Assembly (NCBI RefSeq): GCF_003985145.1
Contig: NZ_ML133527.1
Location: forward strand, 186,001-250,000
Source: Rhizobium anhuiense
Lineage (GTDB): Bacteria > Pseudomonadota > Alphaproteobacteria > Rhizobiales > Rhizobiaceae
Reading direction: 5' to 3'
DNA: 64,000 nt
The translations under genes and the position numbers were made by a program. The notes beneath the pieces were generated by a model, which was given only the letters and a program-made list of their open reading frames with translations, did no database searches and had not been told where the DNA came from. This document shows, piece after piece, positions 34,013 to 42,938 of this stretch (the stretch's first letter is position 1; each line of letters opens with the position of its first letter).

Positions 34013-34692
34013 TCGGCCCCTCCTCCGATGCGGCCGGATTGATCGCGCATCTCGAAACGCTGCGCTCGGAGGAGAATGTCGCCGCCATGGCGCGCTTTGG
34101 TATCGTCACCGGCCGCGCCCTTGGTATCTCCAATCCCGATATCAGGGCGGTCGCCAGACTGGCGAAGAAGGATCACGTCAGGGCGATGCAGCTCTGGCGA
34201 AGCGATATCCGCGAAGCCCGCCTGCTCGCCCTCTACACCGCCGAGCCGAAACGCTTGACGATGGAAGAGGCTCGAAATTGGGCCAATGATTTCGACTCAT
34301 GGGAAATCGTCGATTGCGCCGCCGATCTCTTCGTCGAGGCTCGGCTGGATGACCTCGTCCGGGACTTCGCAGACGACGAGCGCGAATTCGTCCGACGCAC
34401 CGCCTTCGCCATGATATCAGGTGCCGCCGTCCATCGAAAGAAGGAGCCCGATGCGGCTATCCTTGCCTGGTTGCCGCTGATCGAGGTCCATTCCGGCGAT
34501 CCACGAAACTTCGTGCGCAAGGCGGTGAATTGGGCGCTGCGCAGCATCGGCAAGCGTAATCTCGCCTGCCATGCGCCGGCGTTGGCGCTCGCAACGACCC
34601 TGGCGGAGAGCTCTGATAAGACCGCCCGCTGGATCGGCAAGGATGCCGTCAGGGAATTGGCCGGCGAAAAGCTGCTGGCGCGGCTGAAATAA
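34009..34692 (+). CDS. DNA alkylation repair enzyme, AlkD-like
   Basis: 227-aa HEAT-repeat protein of the AlkC/AlkD family that excises alkylated purines. LAKKDHVRAMQLWRSDIREARLLALYTAEPKRLT, WANDFDSWEIVDCAADLF, FVRRTAFAMISGAAVHRKK and NFVRKAVNWALRSIGKRN follow the AlkD repeats and their conserved Trp/Asp surface. It overlaps the dehydrogenase gene by 4 bp, a coupling with no obvious metabolic logic. Confidence 0.88.
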   Translation: MIGPSSDAAGLIAHLETLRSEENVAAMARFGIVTGRALGISNPDIRAVARLAKKDHVRAMQLWRSDIREARLLALYTAEPKRLTMEEARNWANDFDSWEIVDCAADLFVEARLDDLVRDFADDEREFVRRTAFAMISGAAVHRKKEPDAAILAWLPLIEVHSGDPRNFVRKAVNWALRSIGKRNLACHAPALALATTLAESSDKTARWIGKDAVRELAGEKLLARLK

Positions 34693-34727
34693 GGCAGAGG
34701 CCGGCTCCAAGGTGCCGCGCCTCTTCG

Positions 34728-35624
34728 TCAATGCTGCCTGGATTTCTCGACCAGGAAATCGATCAGCACGCGGACTGCCGGCGGCATGCCCTTGGCGGTC
34801 GTGAAGACGATGTAGAACTGGCTCTCCTCCGACTGCCATTCCGGCAGCACCCGCACCAGTTTGCCCGCCCGGAGATCGGCCTCGCAGGCACTCTCGAGCA
34901 AAAGCCCGAAGCCGAGGCCGGCACGGGCCGCGTCGAGGATGGCTGTCATGCTGCGGCAGGTAAGCCGCGGCTGATGCCGAATCACTCGTTTGACGTCATT
35001 TGGACCGATCAATTCCCAGGTATGGAACGACACCCATGACGTCATCGCCAACGTCGGCAGATCGGCGAGATCATCCACACCATTCAAGCTGCCGGTACGC
35101 TCGACGAGCGCGGGACTTGCCACCAGGATACGCCTGATACGGTCGAGCTTGCGCATCGTCAGGCTCGTCTGCGTCTCCGGCTCGTTGGTCGCCCTCACCT
35201 CAAGGTCGATCCGTTCGTTGATGAGGTCGGCGCGCCGGTCGGAGCCGATGATCTGCAGCTTGATCTTCGGATAACGTTCCAGGAATTCGGGCAGGATCCC
35301 CCCGACCGAAATGTCGACGAGACCGAGCGGACAGGCCATCCGCACCACACCTTGCGGGTCGGACTGAGCCTCGCTGACGAGCGATTTGGCGCGATCGGCC
35401 TCCTGCAGGATGGTCTGGCATCTTTCGTAGAAAGCTTGGCCGATCTCTGTCACCCGGAAGTGACGGGTCGAGCGTTCTATAAGCCTTGCGCCAAGACCGT
35501 CCTCAAGCCGGCTGACCCGCCTGCTCAGTTTCGAACGCGGTATCTTGAGATCGCGACTTGCAGAAGCAAAACCGCCGCTGGAGACGACAGCGGCGAAATA
35601 ATAATAATCGTTGAGATCATCCAT
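34728..35624 (-). CDS. LysR-family transcriptional regulator
   Basis: 298-aa regulator. The N-terminal helix-turn-helix is DLNDYYYFAAVVSSGGFASASRDLKIPRSKLSRRVSRLEDGLGARLIERSTRHFRVTEIG, followed by a periplasmic-binding-like effector domain. ATG 35624 is preferred; GTG 35630 in the same frame is possible. It has no divergent partner (449 bp of non-coding DNA precede it), so its target is not suggested by neighbours. Confidence 0.92.
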   Translation of the reverse strand: MDDLNDYYYFAAVVSSGGFASASRDLKIPRSKLSRRVSRLEDGLGARLIERSTRHFRVTEIGQAFYERCQTILQEADRAKSLVSEAQSDPQGVVRMACPLGLVDISVGGILPEFLERYPKIKLQIIGSDRRADLINERIDLEVRATNEPETQTSLTMRKLDRIRRILVASPALVERTGSLNGVDDLADLPTLAMTSWVSFHTWELIGPNDVKRVIRHQPRLTCRSMTAILDAARAGLGFGLLLESACEADLRAGKLVRVLPEWQSEESQFYIVFTTAKGMPPAVRVLIDFLVEKSRQH

Positions 35625-36073
35625 AAGCACAAGCTATCCGAGAGTAGGAATGAAGGCCAGCCCCTGCAAAGGTTGTACCCTCTCTCCAAAAAAGCTGTGA
35701 TCACATTGTCGGCATTGGACTTTCTTTTCACGACATGTTGCGGCAAAGCCAACCAACGCCGAGCAGGACAGCAATCGACAGCCGTCTGTGCGGTATTTCT
35801 ATCGGCTGAACCAGCTCATTTCAAAAATTGGAAAAACGGGGGCCTCGGGAAACAAGGCTGGCAGGATGCCGACCTGCGATACGCAACGCGCCGGTTCGGC
35901 TCACCTGAAAGGCCATCGTGATCGACGGCGTTGAAGACTGCCCGCCAAAAACAATGCAAGGACGGTCCGGCAGGGAAGACCGGACACGTCCCCGTAGCTG
36001 ATCGGAGGTCACTCGGATCAGAAACTGATTTAAGTGCTCCCGGTCCGAAGACCGGGAGCATCCACCAAGTGGA
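35625..36073. other. Intergenic region between LysR and porin genes
   Basis: A 449-bp gap. It includes the LysR promoter region on the left and the porin terminator at 36035-36060 on the right; a loose GGTCCGG ... CCGGAC stem lies near 35962-35990. I see no coding frame I can support. Confidence 0.5.
36035..36060 (-). terminator. Porin terminator with UUCG tetraloop
   Basis: On the minus strand TGCTCCCGGTC-TTCG-GACCGGGAGCA forms an 11-bp stem closed by a C(UUCG)G tetraloop, 13 bp after the porin stop. The following sequence is only moderately T-rich. Confidence 0.8.
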
Positions 36074-37096
36074 TTAGAACGAACGCTGCAGACGGAAGTA
36101 GCCCGTCGTGGAGTCGTCGCCATCATCCGGATCGAGGTACTGAACCGAAGCCTTGGCGTAGAAGTTGTCGACGATCTGGTAATCAACCGTCAGACCGACC
36201 TTCCATGCATCGCCGAGACCGTCGAAGTCATCCGGAACAACCTTGGAACCGCCAAAGTAGTTGCCGTAGTACTGAACGGCCGGGGTGATCTTGAGCTTGT
36301 CGGTTGCCTTGATTGCGTATTCGGCAGCAACAGCCCATTCAGCCGTCGAGTAGTAGGAGTTCGGGCCGGTGGAGTATACGCCGGCGAGGCCGAGCGTGCC
36401 GGGACCGATGTCAACCGTACCCATTGCACGGACAGCACCGTCTTCATTGTCGACGTCGTAGCCGGCAGTGATCTGGTAGCTGAACGCACCGGCAGTGCCG
36501 CCGAGACCAACAGCAACGCCAACGTTGTTGGCTTCTTCACCAACCTTGTAAACGCCATCTTCCAGTTCGTCGACGCTGATGCCGGCGTAGAAGGTGCCGC
36601 TTTCATACTGATAGCGGATGGAGTTGTGGAGCGTTACAACCGAACCGATGTCGTCGGTTTCGCCGGAGAGACCATCGTCCCACCAGCTGTAGAAGAGACC
36701 GGCGCGGAAGCCCGCGACGTCGAGGTAAGCGGAGTCGAGAATAGCTTCCTGATCGGTGGCGTTGTCAGCATTGAACTGCATGACGATGACGCCGGTCAGC
36801 GGACCATACTCGGTGTCGCTCTTGGCCGTGAACTGAACCTGACCGCGGGTGACGGCATCCCAGTCCGAATCGCCGCCGACATCTTCGCCAACGTTGACCT
36901 GGAAACGGATGTAGCCTTCGATCTTGAGGCAGGTTTCGGTGCCCGGGATGTAGAAGTAGCCGGTGCCGTAAGCGTCGCAGACGCGAACATATTCAACCGG
37001 TTCCGGCTCAGCAGCAACAATAGCGTCAGCTGCAAGAACCGGCGTCGATGCAGCAAATGCTGCTGCTGATGCAAGCAAAACCATTCTGATGTTCAT
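36074..37096 (-). CDS. ropA: Outer-membrane porin, RopA-like
   Basis: 340-aa porin of the alphaproteobacterial porin family. The signal peptide MNIRMVLLASAAAFAASTPVLAADA is followed by VEYVRVCDAYGTGYFYIPGTETCLKIEGYIRFQVNVGED, with the conserved Cys pair and beta-strand start. Acidic loops (VGEDVGGDSDWDAVTRGQ, LYPDDGDDS-like DPDDGDDSTTGYF) alternate with amphipathic strands, and the C-terminus ends in Phe (FRLQRSF) as outer-membrane barrels do. A long AT-rich upstream region and strong terminator fit a highly expressed single gene. Base composition and codon choice look biased toward few codons, as in abundant proteins. Confidence 0.92.
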   Translation of the reverse strand: MNIRMVLLASAAAFAASTPVLAADAIVAAEPEPVEYVRVCDAYGTGYFYIPGTETCLKIEGYIRFQVNVGEDVGGDSDWDAVTRGQVQFTAKSDTEYGPLTGVIVMQFNADNATDQEAILDSAYLDVAGFRAGLFYSWWDDGLSGETDDIGSVVTLHNSIRYQYESGTFYAGISVDELEDGVYKVGEEANNVGVAVGLGGTAGAFSYQITAGYDVDNEDGAVRAMGTVDIGPGTLGLAGVYSTGPNSYYSTAEWAVAAEYAIKATDKLKITPAVQYYGNYFGGSKVVPDDFDGLGDAWKVGLTVDYQIVDNFYAKASVQYLDPDDGDDSTTGYFRLQRSF

Positions 37097-37827
37097 TTAC
37101 CAATCCATTCCTTTGTCGATCGGGGCTGGCTTCCAATCGGGTAGTCGATTTGAAGCCGGCCCAGTTTGAACAGCCATCTCGGCGTGCGGATCGATCGAAC
37201 CGCCAAACCGTCATCACATACAAGGCTTGATCAAGCAATTCTCGATACACGCCAGATGGGTTCCGTTGAGCAACTTTCCCTGAGGACGTGATTTTTATAC
37301 AACAATTTCAATTATCTAGGAAGAAAACACACCAAACGGCTCCGCGACGGAAATCCTCCATCGCAAGCCGCAAACGCTACGCCCCATTTGTCAAGTTCTC
37401 CACCGTTCGACCCCCGTCGAACACACTGGTGAAGCGCATAAACTCTACCGCCGGCTAATGAACACATACAAGGCAGCGGCTTAGAACATGGTGTTCTGAA
37501 TTCGATACCAATGCGACGAAATAATGACATAACGCCCACTGATGAGATGGATAATAACTCCGCAATCCTTACCAGGCTATATATATTTTGTGGATTCCAG
37601 CACGATTTGGGCGTTTTTTGCTATTTTTGGGGGTTTTGTGCAGTCCGAAGCCACATTGTCTTACTCTTAGCTCTTACCGAGCGAGTATACTTAAATGTGG
37701 CGGGGCCTGCCTCAAGCAGGCCGCAATCGGCGTGCGATCGAGCATGTCGCGTGCGGTCTCGGACCGCACGACTCGCTTTGTTGCAACTTATCGCTTTCCC
37801 ACGCGATCGGCGATCGCGCCGGGAGAC
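37097..37827. other. Long non-coding region upstream of the porin
   Basis: A 731-bp gap between porin and Lrp genes. The part next to the porin (37097-37650) is AT-rich and must hold its promoter. The right part carries two hairpins (separate entry). T-rich tracts at about 37607-37640 could belong to a small transcript, but I cannot delimit one. Confidence 0.5.
37704..37770 (-). terminator. Two consecutive hairpins downstream of the Lrp gene
   Basis: CGTGCGGTC-TCG-GACCGCACG (9 bp, 37750-37770) and GGCCTGC-CTCAA-GCAGGCC (7 bp, 37704-37722). On the minus strand they follow the Lrp stop in tandem, and the second is trailed by CCCCGCCACATTT. Likely transcription end for Lrp; a role in a plus-strand transcript is not excluded. 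Confidence 0.5.
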
Positions 37828-38322
37828 TCAATCCTCGTTGGACTTGGCATTCTCGAGAATCATGTAGTCGAGCGGCAGTTGCGTCGAATACTTGATCTGC
37901 TCCATCGCGAAGGCCGATGAGACGTCGCGAATCTCGATCTTGGCGATCATCCGCTTATAAAAGGCGTCATAGGCGGCGATATCGGGCACGACGACTCGCA
38001 GGAGATAGTCGACATCGCCGCTCATCCGGTAGAATTCGACCACTTCGGGGAATTCGGCGACCACCTCGGAAAAGCGCCGCAACCATTCGATCGAATGGGT
38101 GGCAGTGCGAATCGACACGAAGACGGTGACCTTGGTGTTGACCTTCTCCGGATCGAGGATGGCGACTCGGCGCTTGATGACGCCGTCTTCTTCCATCTTC
38201 TGGATGCGCCGCCAGCATGGCGTCGTCGAGAGCCCCACTTTCTTGGCGAGATCGGCAACGGCAAGAGTCGAATCTTCTTGCAGAAGACGCAGTATTTTTC
38301 GGTCGAGGCGGTCCATGCGCAC
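37828..38322 (-). CDS. Lrp/AsnC-family transcriptional regulator
   Basis: 164-aa regulator. N-terminal HTH LDRKILRLLQEDSTLAVADLAKKVGLSTTPCWRRIQKMEEDGVIKRR, then the C-terminal RAM ligand domain (VFVSIRTATHSIEWLRRFSEVVAEFPEVVEFYRMSGDVDYLLRVVVPDIAAYDAFYKRMI). The start is GTG 38322 (AAAGGA 5 nt upstream) or ATG 38316. It controls amino-acid metabolism or transport in general; the target is not deducible, as the neighbours are DNA-repair genes and a porin. Confidence 0.92.
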   Translation of the reverse strand: MRMDRLDRKILRLLQEDSTLAVADLAKKVGLSTTPCWRRIQKMEEDGVIKRRVAILDPEKVNTKVTVFVSIRTATHSIEWLRRFSEVVAEFPEVVEFYRMSGDVDYLLRVVVPDIAAYDAFYKRMIAKIEIRDVSSAFAMEQIKYSTQLPLDYMILENAKSNED

Positions 38323-38385
38323 AACAGTCCTTTCGAATTATTTTCTTTGTATAACTCGATTCCGCGCGACGAAAAGAATTTTGTT

Positions 38386-39018
38386 TCAGGAAAGCAGCTT
38401 TTTCGTCCGATCCTGCAAGACCGGGAGCAATTCTTTCTCGAACCAGGGATTGCGCTTCAGCCACCCGCTGTTACGCCAGCTCGGATGCGGCAGCGGCAGC
38501 ACCGTCGGCGATCGGCCGGACAGAAGACCGTCACGCCACGCCCGCACCGTCTCGGTCATATTGCCCCGCTTTTCACCGGTCATATGCCAGGCCTGCGCAT
38601 ATTGGCCGATGACCAGCACCAGTTCGATCTGCGGCATGGCCGAGATCACTCTTTGCCGCCAGAACGGCGCGCATTCGCGCCGCGGCGGCAGATCGGCACC
38701 CTTATCGTCGTAGCCAGGAAAACAGAAGCCCATACCAACGATGGCGAATCGGTCGCAGTCGTAGAAGCTTGCCCTGTCAACGCCGAGCCATGACCGCAGC
38801 CGGTCGCCGGAAGCATCGTCGAACGGCAGGCCGCTCTCATGCACCCGAAGTCCCGGCGCCTGTCCGGCGATCAGGATGCGCGCGCTCGACGAAATCACCG
38901 CCACCGGCCGCGGCTCGTGCGGCAGCCGGTATTCGGGCCCCTTCGCCGGCGTGTCACGACAGATTCGGCAGGACGCGATCTCCCGCCGCAACGTCTCCAG
39001 CGTGGCTTCATCGTTCAT
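38386..39018 (-). CDS. Uracil-DNA glycosylase family protein
   Basis: 210-aa protein of the UDG superfamily. CRICRDTPAKGPEY gives a cysteine pair near the N-terminus; ARILIAGQAPGLRVHESGLPFDDASGDRLRSWLG contains the active-site motif GQAPG, and the C-terminal motif is VLPLPHPSWRNSGW. It resembles the family 4/5-like subgroup annotated only as UDG family; I see no clear set of four iron-sulfur cysteines. Start at ATG 39018 behind GGGAG. It follows the nuclease gene by 4 bp, so the two are one operon. Confidence 0.85.
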   Translation of the reverse strand: MNDEATLETLRREIASCRICRDTPAKGPEYRLPHEPRPVAVISSSARILIAGQAPGLRVHESGLPFDDASGDRLRSWLGVDRASFYDCDRFAIVGMGFCFPGYDDKGADLPPRRECAPFWRQRVISAMPQIELVLVIGQYAQAWHMTGEKRGNMTETVRAWRDGLLSGRSPTVLPLPHPSWRNSGWLKRNPWFEKELLPVLQDRTKKLLS

Positions 39019-39022
39019 GGCT

Positions 39023-39580
39023 TCACTCCCATCCGGAAATCTGCCCGATGAAGCGCAGGACGCCGTCGAAACCGGAACTGTGGCGCGCATGGTCGCGCAC
39101 ATCGCGCGGTCGCTCGAAGGTCCCGGCCCAGAGGCCCGCCTTCCGAGCCTTCGCCTCGGCCTCTTCTTTAGCATAACCGCCATAGGAGATGGCCATGCCC
39201 CGCCGCACCATGGCGGCATTGATGTCACCGTCCGCTTCGCTCCGGCAGACGACGAGCAGCCTGTCGTAGCGGTCGCGCCGGCTGCCCTGGCACAGCGTTC
39301 CGGATGCCAGCATCATGTCCTGCAGCGCCTCGCGCGCCGACCGGCCGCAGGCCCAAGCCTTCCCTGCCCGCTGGCAGCTCTGATTGAGTTCCGGCGCATC
39401 GATGCCTTCGAGGCGCAGACGTTCGGCTCCCAATGTCAGACTGTCACCGTCGGCCGCGTGGAAAGCACCCATATGCTCGATCTTTGCTGCGTCGTTGAGC
39501 TTGGCGGCGATCAGCGCCACGAGCACCAGCAGGGCAAAAGCGGTCACGCCGTCGCGAATCAGGCGCAGACCCCGTGTCAC
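39023..39580 (-). CDS. Membrane-anchored thermonuclease-like protein (SNase fold)
   Basis: 185-aa protein with one N-terminal membrane helix (VTAFALLVLVALIAAKL) and an SNase-like domain: ADGDSLTLGAERLRLEGIDAPELNQSCQ ... RDRYDRLLVVC ... INAAMVRRGMAISYGGYAKEEAEAKARKAGLW. The LEGIDAPE and RDRYDRLL segments carry the catalytic Arg/Asp/Glu positions of staphylococcal nuclease relatives. Start is GTG 39580, chosen for the perfect AAGGAGG 6 nt upstream. It probably degrades nucleic acid outside the cytoplasm. Confidence 0.87.
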   Translation of the reverse strand: MTRGLRLIRDGVTAFALLVLVALIAAKLNDAAKIEHMGAFHAADGDSLTLGAERLRLEGIDAPELNQSCQRAGKAWACGRSAREALQDMMLASGTLCQGSRRDRYDRLLVVCRSEADGDINAAMVRRGMAISYGGYAKEEAEAKARKAGLWAGTFERPRDVRDHARHSSGFDGVLRFIGQISGWE

Positions 39581-39686
39581 GCTTTTGCCTCCTTAAAAAA
39601 CAAATCCTTGGCAAAGATGGCAAACATCTTCTTAAGAATTGCCGGTTAAGCTCTTATCCACCCTGGGATGAAGTTTCAACGTGCAC

Positions 39687-41222
39687 ATGAGTACCGGCGT
39701 AAGCACATCGACCGACAAGATCATCGTCGACAGGTCGCGCAGCCACCGCAACAAGGCCGTTTCCAAGGCCGTGCGGCAAACGCGCGAACGTCTTCAGTCC
39801 GGTCATGCGTCCAATTCCTCCTTCGACCGTGACGTGCTCAAGATGTATGTGACGTCGATGCTGCAGGGCGCGACGATCATGCCGCTGTTTGTTGTCATCA
39901 TCACCGCGCTTGGCGTCTATTTCACCCAGAACACCCAATTGCTCTTCTGGGCGCTGCTGACGCTCACCTGTCACACCGGCAATATCCTGCTCGCACGGCG
40001 CGCGCGCCGGCAGGAAATCACCCCCGAGAGCGCCCGCAAATGGCGCCGCATGCTGCTGCTCGGCCAGTTCCTTCTCGGCTGCTGCTGGGCCGTCTTCGCC
40101 CTGCAGGGCTGCGACACTTGCGAGCCGTCGAGCTTCATTCTTTATAAGGGCGCCACGCTGCTGATCGCGCTCTCCGTCACGGCGATGTCGAACTTCATGC
40201 TGACGCCTGCCGTGCTCGCCGCCTTCTCGCCGGCGGTCCTGGCGCTCGCCGCCAAGAGCGGCCTGTCGCGCGACTTCCTCGAAATCAGCCTGACGGGGCT
40301 CTTCACCACCACTCTCGTCTTCTTCAACTATATCAGCGACCGGCTCTTCAAGTCGAACCTCAGGATCCTCTCCTACCAGTCTGAAAAGGACGACCTGATC
40401 GCCGAGCTCGAGGTGGCGAAATCGATGTCGGACGAGGCTCGCCGCCGCGCCGAAGAGGCGAACCTCGCCAAGTCCCGCTTCCTTGCCTCCATGTCGCACG
40501 AGCTGAGGACCCCACTCAACGCCATCCTCGGATTCTCAGAGGTGATGTCGGCCGAAGTCATGGGACCGCTCGCCAATCCGACCTACAAGGAATATGCCGG
40601 CGATATCCACCGCTCCGGCCAGCATCTGCTCGATCTGATCAACGAGATTCTCGACCTGTCGCGCATCGAAGCCGGCAAATACGAGCTGAGCGAGGAGGCG
40701 ATCTCGCTTCTCGATATCACCGAAGATTGCATCGGCATGGTCCAGCTGCGCGCCCGCGGCAAGAATATTGCCATTTCGGACCAGTTCGAGCGGCAGCTGC
40801 CGGCCATCTGGGCGGATGAAAAATCGATGCGTCAGGTGGTGCTCAACCTTCTCTCCAATGCCGTAAAATTCACGCCGCAGGGTGGCGAGATCCATGTCAA
40901 GGTCGGCTGGACGGCCGGCGGCGGTCAGTACATCTCGATCAAGGACAACGGCCCCGGCATTCCGGAAGAAGAGATCCCCGTCGTCCTGTCGGCCTTCGGC
41001 CAGGGCTCGATTGCCATCAAGAGCGCCGAACAGGGTACCGGTCTCGGCCTGCCGATCGTCCAGGCGATCCTTGCCAAGCATGACGGACAGTTCCTGCTGA
41101 AATCGAAGCTGCGCGAGGGCACCGAGGTCATCGCCATCCTGCCCGCCAAACGCGTGCTTCAGAGCCTGCCGGCCGTCGAGGAGGCCCAGGCCGTCGCGCG
41201 CAAGCGCAAGAGTTTTGCCTGA
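39687..41222 (+). CDS. Orphan membrane histidine kinase (PleC/DivJ-like catalytic core)
   Basis: 511-aa kinase. An N-terminal block of several membrane helices (about residues 50-215) precedes a coiled-coil linker (DDLIAELEVAKSMSDEARRRAEEANLAKSRF), the H-box MSHELRTPLNAILGFSEVM with His271, N-box VVLNLLSNAVKFTP, G1 DNGPGIPEEEIP and G2 GTGLGLPIV. The core resembles the PleC/DivJ/PdhS group of alphaproteobacterial kinases that share response regulators; that placement is tentative. No response regulator is adjacent. ATG 39687 is used; GTG 39681 is possible. Confidence 0.88.
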   Translation: MSTGVSTSTDKIIVDRSRSHRNKAVSKAVRQTRERLQSGHASNSSFDRDVLKMYVTSMLQGATIMPLFVVIITALGVYFTQNTQLLFWALLTLTCHTGNILLARRARRQEITPESARKWRRMLLLGQFLLGCCWAVFALQGCDTCEPSSFILYKGATLLIALSVTAMSNFMLTPAVLAAFSPAVLALAAKSGLSRDFLEISLTGLFTTTLVFFNYISDRLFKSNLRILSYQSEKDDLIAELEVAKSMSDEARRRAEEANLAKSRFLASMSHELRTPLNAILGFSEVMSAEVMGPLANPTYKEYAGDIHRSGQHLLDLINEILDLSRIEAGKYELSEEAISLLDITEDCIGMVQLRARGKNIAISDQFERQLPAIWADEKSMRQVVLNLLSNAVKFTPQGGEIHVKVGWTAGGGQYISIKDNGPGIPEEEIPVVLSAFGQGSIAIKSAEQGTGLGLPIVQAILAKHDGQFLLKSKLREGTEVIAILPAKRVLQSLPAVEEAQAVARKRKSFA

Positions 41223-41223
41223 A

Positions 41224-41607
41224 TCAGCTAAAGAATAGGTGCTTGCCGAGAACGAAGCCGAGATAGAGGCAGCAGGCGGCGATCATGCAGCTTACCGCGA
41301 AAGAGCCGAGATCCTTGGCATGTTTGCCGACGATGGAAACCTCCGGCGAAATCCGGTCGATCACCTCTTCGACGGCGGTATTCATCGCCTCCATCGAAAA
41401 GAGTGCGAGAAACAGAAGCACCGCGACGACGATCTCGCCGACACTTGCACCAACGAGCGCCAGCGCTGTGATCGAAACGACGAAGAAACCAAGCTCCTGG
41501 CGGAAGGCCGCCTCTTTCAGCACCCGCAGGAAGCCCGCCCAGGAGTAGCTGGCCGCGGCGAAAAAATGCCGAAATCCGGTCTCTTTCGTCACCGCAGGCT
41601 TCGTCAA
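41224..41607 (-). CDS. dgkA: Diacylglycerol kinase
   Basis: 127-aa integral membrane enzyme that phosphorylates diacylglycerol, recycling lipid by-products of periplasmic glucan modification. ALFSMEAMNTAVEEVIDRISPE is the DgkA signature with its catalytic Glu, flanked by three helices; length matches E. coli DgkA (122). I place the start at TTG 41607, 8 nt after AGGAG, since no ATG fits. It is convergent with the kinase gene with a 1-bp gap. Confidence 0.9.
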   Translation of the reverse strand: MTKPAVTKETGFRHFFAAASYSWAGFLRVLKEAAFRQELGFFVVSITALALVGASVGEIVVAVLLFLALFSMEAMNTAVEEVIDRISPEVSIVGKHAKDLGSFAVSCMIAACCLYLGFVLGKHLFFS

Positions 41608-41766
41608 GACACCCTCTCCTCTTGCCGTTGCGTCACAGACCCGGGAAAGCTTGCCGTCTCCCCTTCGATGAGCGAATACGCAAATACCGAATCCCCTTGG
41701 GCGGCGCAAGCAAAGGCGGGCGGATCGGCCGCGCCGACCGCGGGATCGGCGGCACCGGCCGCGGCC

Positions 41767-42783
41767 TCAATGCTTGTTGGTCACACCCGCCTGGGCGAAG
41801 GTCGCCATGCCGGAATGGCAGGCGGCGGCCGCCTTGACGATACCGGCGGCGAGCGCCGCACCGGTGCCTTCGCCGAGCCGCATGCCAAGCGCCAGAAGCG
41901 GCGTTTTGCCGAGCATCTCAATTGCGCGCAGATGTCCTGGCTCGCCGGAGACATGGCCGATCAGGCAATGATCGAGTGCGGACGGATTGGCGGCCTTCAG
42001 GATCGCTGCCGCCGCGGTTGCGACATAACCGTCGATCAGCACGGGAATGCGCTCCATGCGGGCGGCAAGAATGGCGCCGGCCATCGCCGCGATCTCGCGG
42101 CCGCCGAGCCGGCGCATGATCTCCAGCGGATCATCGAGATGGTCGCTATGCAACGCCACCGCCTTTTCCACCGCCGCGATCTTGCGCTCCAGCATCTCGC
42201 CTTCCGAACCGGTGCCGGGTCCCACCCAGTCGCGTGCCGAACCGCCGTAAAGCGCATAATTGATCGCCGCCGCAATCGTCGTATTGCCGATCCCCATCTC
42301 GCCGATGCAGAGCAGGTCGGTGCCGCCGGCGATCGCCTCCATGCCGAAGGCCATGGTCGCGGCGCAATCGCGCTCGGAAAGTGCGGCCTCTTCGGTGATG
42401 TCTCCGGTGGGATAATCGAGCGCCAGATCGAAGACTTTCAGCCCGAGATCATAGGCGACGCAGATCTGGTTGATCGCAGCCCCCCCGGCGGCAAAATTCT
42501 CGACCATCTGCTGCGTCACCGCGGGCGGAAAGGGCGTGATGCCCTGTCTGGTGACGCCGTGATTGCCGGCAAAGATCGCCACCAGCGGCCGGTTGACGGC
42601 AGGTGTGCGGCCCGTCCAGGCGGCAAGCCAGAAGGCGATCTCCTCAAGCCGTCCAAGCGCGCCCGGCGGCTTGGTCAGTTGCGCGTCGCGTTCGCGCGCC
42701 GCCACCAGCGCGCGGGCATCCGGGCCCGGCAGGTCACGAAGCAGGGTACGGAAATCGTCGAACGGCAGGCCTGAAACGCTCAT
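41767..42783 (-). CDS. cobT: Nicotinate-nucleotide-dimethylbenzimidazole phosphoribosyltransferase
   Basis: 338-aa enzyme that makes alpha-ribazole phosphate for the lower ligand of cobalamin (called CobU in Pseudomonas nomenclature). KPPGALGRLEEIAFWLA, IFAGNHGVTRQGITPFP, CIGEMGIGNTTIAAAI, PGTGSEG and ALGMRLGEGTGAALA with catalytic Glu305 are all present. It is divergent from cobS with 155 bp between the starts; I find no cobalamin riboswitch there. Confidence 0.96.
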   Translation of the reverse strand: MSVSGLPFDDFRTLLRDLPGPDARALVAARERDAQLTKPPGALGRLEEIAFWLAAWTGRTPAVNRPLVAIFAGNHGVTRQGITPFPPAVTQQMVENFAAGGAAINQICVAYDLGLKVFDLALDYPTGDITEEAALSERDCAATMAFGMEAIAGGTDLLCIGEMGIGNTTIAAAINYALYGGSARDWVGPGTGSEGEMLERKIAAVEKAVALHSDHLDDPLEIMRRLGGREIAAMAGAILAARMERIPVLIDGYVATAAAAILKAANPSALDHCLIGHVSGEPGHLRAIEMLGKTPLLALGMRLGEGTGAALAAGIVKAAAACHSGMATFAQAGVTNKH

Positions 42784-42938
42784 CTGTGCGGTTTTCCTAT
42801 GAATCCGGTATTCTTGTCTTTTCCACGCAAATCAGCTTCCTTGCGGGTGGCAACTCTCTTAAAGCGGGCGGACGAGGCGAACAACTCCAAAAGCGCCGCC
42901 GCGACCATAAGCCGAAACCTCTGGCAGAACGAAGCAGA

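Noticed and set aside
41239..42774. 511-codon open frame opposite dgkA and cobT
   Set aside because: No recognisable domain, no ribosome site, and completely antisense to two well-supported genes.
42784..42938. Cobalamin riboswitch between cobT and cobS
   Set aside because: Looked for a B12 box and the surrounding conserved structure; only GCCACC-like fragments without context.
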